6,284 nt of DNA, taken from assembly GCA_046758005.1 (NCBI GenBank), contig JBHHZJ010000143.1, forward strand, positions 1-6,284, read 5' to 3'. Origin of the DNA: JBHHZJ01 sp046758005. Its GTDB lineage: Bacteria; Pseudomonadota; Alphaproteobacteria; Kiloniellales; J153. A model generated the notes under the pieces. That model ran no database searches. It was not told the DNA's origin and was given only the letters and a program-made list of their open reading frames with translations. The translations under genes were made by a program, and so were the position numbers. Shown piece by piece: positions 5,531 to 6,284 of this stretch. Within the stretch, counting starts at the first letter, position 1; the number at the start of each line of letters is the position of its first letter.

Positions 5531-5578
5531 GCCAAAGGTCGACGGGAGAGGCGCAAAAACCCCTCCCGTCCCTTTGGC
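5531..5578. terminator. Interrupted stem-loop between the convergent GYD gene and dppA
   Basis: GCCAAAGG (5531-5538) pairs perfectly with CCTTTGGC (5571-5578). GACGGGAG (5541-5548) pairs perfectly with CTCCCGTC (5563-5570), giving a 16-bp stem with a 2-nt bulge (5539-5540) and a 14-nt A-rich loop. It starts 18 nt after the dppA stop on the minus strand and 70 nt after the GYD stop on the plus strand, so it is placed to serve both transcripts. Neither side has a T-tract, so it may act as a partial terminator or as a 3' end protecting dppA mRNA from decay. Such hairpins behind binding-protein genes are known to raise binding-protein output over the membrane subunits. Confidence 0.65.
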
Positions 5579-5595
5579 GTGCAAGTCCGCCTTCC

Positions 5596-6284
5596 CTATT
5601 GCTTCAGGTCCACGCCGTAGAAGATGTGGCCGCCGAAGGGATCGATGCGGTAGTCGACCACCTCCTTGCGCACGGGCATGAAGACGATCGAGTGTGCGAT
5701 CGTAACCCACGGCGCCTCTTCCTTGAACACGACCTGGGCCTTCTTGTACAGGCGCGTCCGCTCGGCCACGTCGGCGGTCTGCTTGGCCTTGACCAGCAGG
5801 TCTTCGAACGGCTTGTAGCACCACCGGGCGCGGTTGGCGCTGTCCTTGGCCGCCTCGCAGCCGAGCAGCACGAACAGGAAGTTGTCCGGGTCGCCATTGT
5901 CGCCGGTCCAGCCGAGCAGGACGGTGTCGTGCTCGCCGAGCTTGGAGCGCTTCAGGTACTCGCCCCACTCGTAGGTGACGATCTTGGCCTCGACGCCGAC
6001 CTTGGCCCAGTCGGCCTGAATGAGCTCGGCCATTCGCCGGGCGTTCGGGTTATAGGGGCGCTGCACCGGCATGGCCCAAATGTTGGTCTTCAAATTGCTG
6101 ACCCCGGCCTCGGCGAGCAGCTTCTTGGCCCGCTCCGGGTCGTAGGGGTAGTCCTTCACGGCATCGTTGTAGGACCAGATCGTCGGCGGGATCGGGTTCT
6201 TGGCCACCTTGCCGGCGCCCTGGAAGACCACGTCGATGATCGCCTGCTTGTTGATCGCCATGTTGAGCGCCTGGCGGACCCGCT
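5596..6284 (-). CDS. dppA: Dipeptide-binding protein DppA (C-terminal part; 5' end outside window)
   Basis: Periplasmic solute-binding protein of the SBP_bac_5 family, delivering dipeptides to DppBC. About 228 codons are visible; the family is usually about 530 aa, so the signal peptide and N-terminal domain lie beyond the right edge. The frame stays open to the edge (RVRQALN precedes MAINKQAIID), so the internal ATG at 6261 is not the start. Family landmarks include RQALNMAINKQAI, YPYDPERAKKLLAEAG and WTGDNGDPDNF. The first Asp of GDNGD corresponds, by recalled alignment, to the E. coli DppA residue (Asp408) that binds the peptide amino group. Two cysteines 13 residues apart (GCEAAKDS...RWC) match the E. 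coli DppA disulfide pair 422/435. The C-terminus (IAHSIVFMPVRKEV, YRIDPFGGH) also resembles E. coli DppA. The stop is TAG at 5598-5596. The closeness to DppA favours dipeptides over oligopeptides or nickel, but substrate is inferred. Confidence 0.95.
   Translation of the reverse strand, partial: RVRQALNMAINKQAIIDVVFQGAGKVAKNPIPPTIWSYNDAVKDYPYDPERAKKLLAEAGVSNLKTNIWAMPVQRPYNPNARRMAELIQADWAKVGVEAKIVTYEWGEYLKRSKLGEHDTVLLGWTGDNGDPDNFLFVLLGCEAAKDSANRARWCYKPFEDLLVKAKQTADVAERTRLYKKAQVVFKEEAPWVTIAHSIVFMPVRKEVVDYRIDPFGGHIFYGVDLKQ

Noticed and set aside
1..6284. tRNA, rRNA, CRISPR array, insertion sequence or integrase
   Set aside because: I looked on both strands and saw no cloverleaf, spaced direct repeats, transposase or recombinase motifs.

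Overview
The window looks like chromosomal DNA from a GC-rich proteobacterium, most likely an alphaproteobacterium. This rests on the GC-rich codon use, the long antisense shadow frames that such codon use creates, and the close resemblance of the proteins to proteobacterial Dpp components. I cannot name a genus from the sequence alone.

Most of the window (1032 to the right edge) is a dipeptide ABC importer locus on the minus strand. Read in the direction of transcription it runs: the C-terminal part of dppA (periplasmic binding protein, 5' end cut off by the window edge), then dppB, dppC (permeases), dppD and dppF (ATPases). dppB to dppF are packed tightly: 4-nt gap, 5-nt gap, then a 4-nt GTGA overlap. 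They should be translated as one coupled set. DppA would capture a di- or short peptide in the periplasm, DppBC form the channel, and the DppD/DppF heterodimer powers transport. All catalytic ABC motifs are intact in both ATPases, and both carry the four-cysteine C-terminal extension of this family.

The locus is split. Between dppA and dppB lies a plus-strand gene for a 92-aa GYD-domain protein (5183-5461), divergent from dppB and convergent with dppA. It has a good ribosome binding site, an extended -10-like promoter and a possible 5' leader hairpin. A long interrupted stem-loop (5531-5578) sits between the convergent ends of gyd and dppA. dppBCDF may therefore have its own promoter or depend on read-through past that hairpin.

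Left of dppF (1-1031) is a small accessory region, also on the minus strand. It holds a 137-aa protein with a ribbon-helix-helix-like N-terminus and a helical C-terminus (516-929), preceded by an 8-bp dyad that overlaps the predicted transcription start and looks like an autoregulatory operator. Next comes a 200-nt stretch with coding-like but broken frames (316-515), then a 70-aa helical small protein (107-319). The left edge carries a near-perfect 24-bp hairpin with a TTCG loop (2-55).

I do not see a clearly new biological system. The transport genes are ordinary. The points that deserve a second look are the antisense GYD gene inside the dpp locus, the stem-loop behind dppA, the putative self-regulating RHH gene with its operator, and the possibly decayed small-gene region with the strong terminal hairpin.
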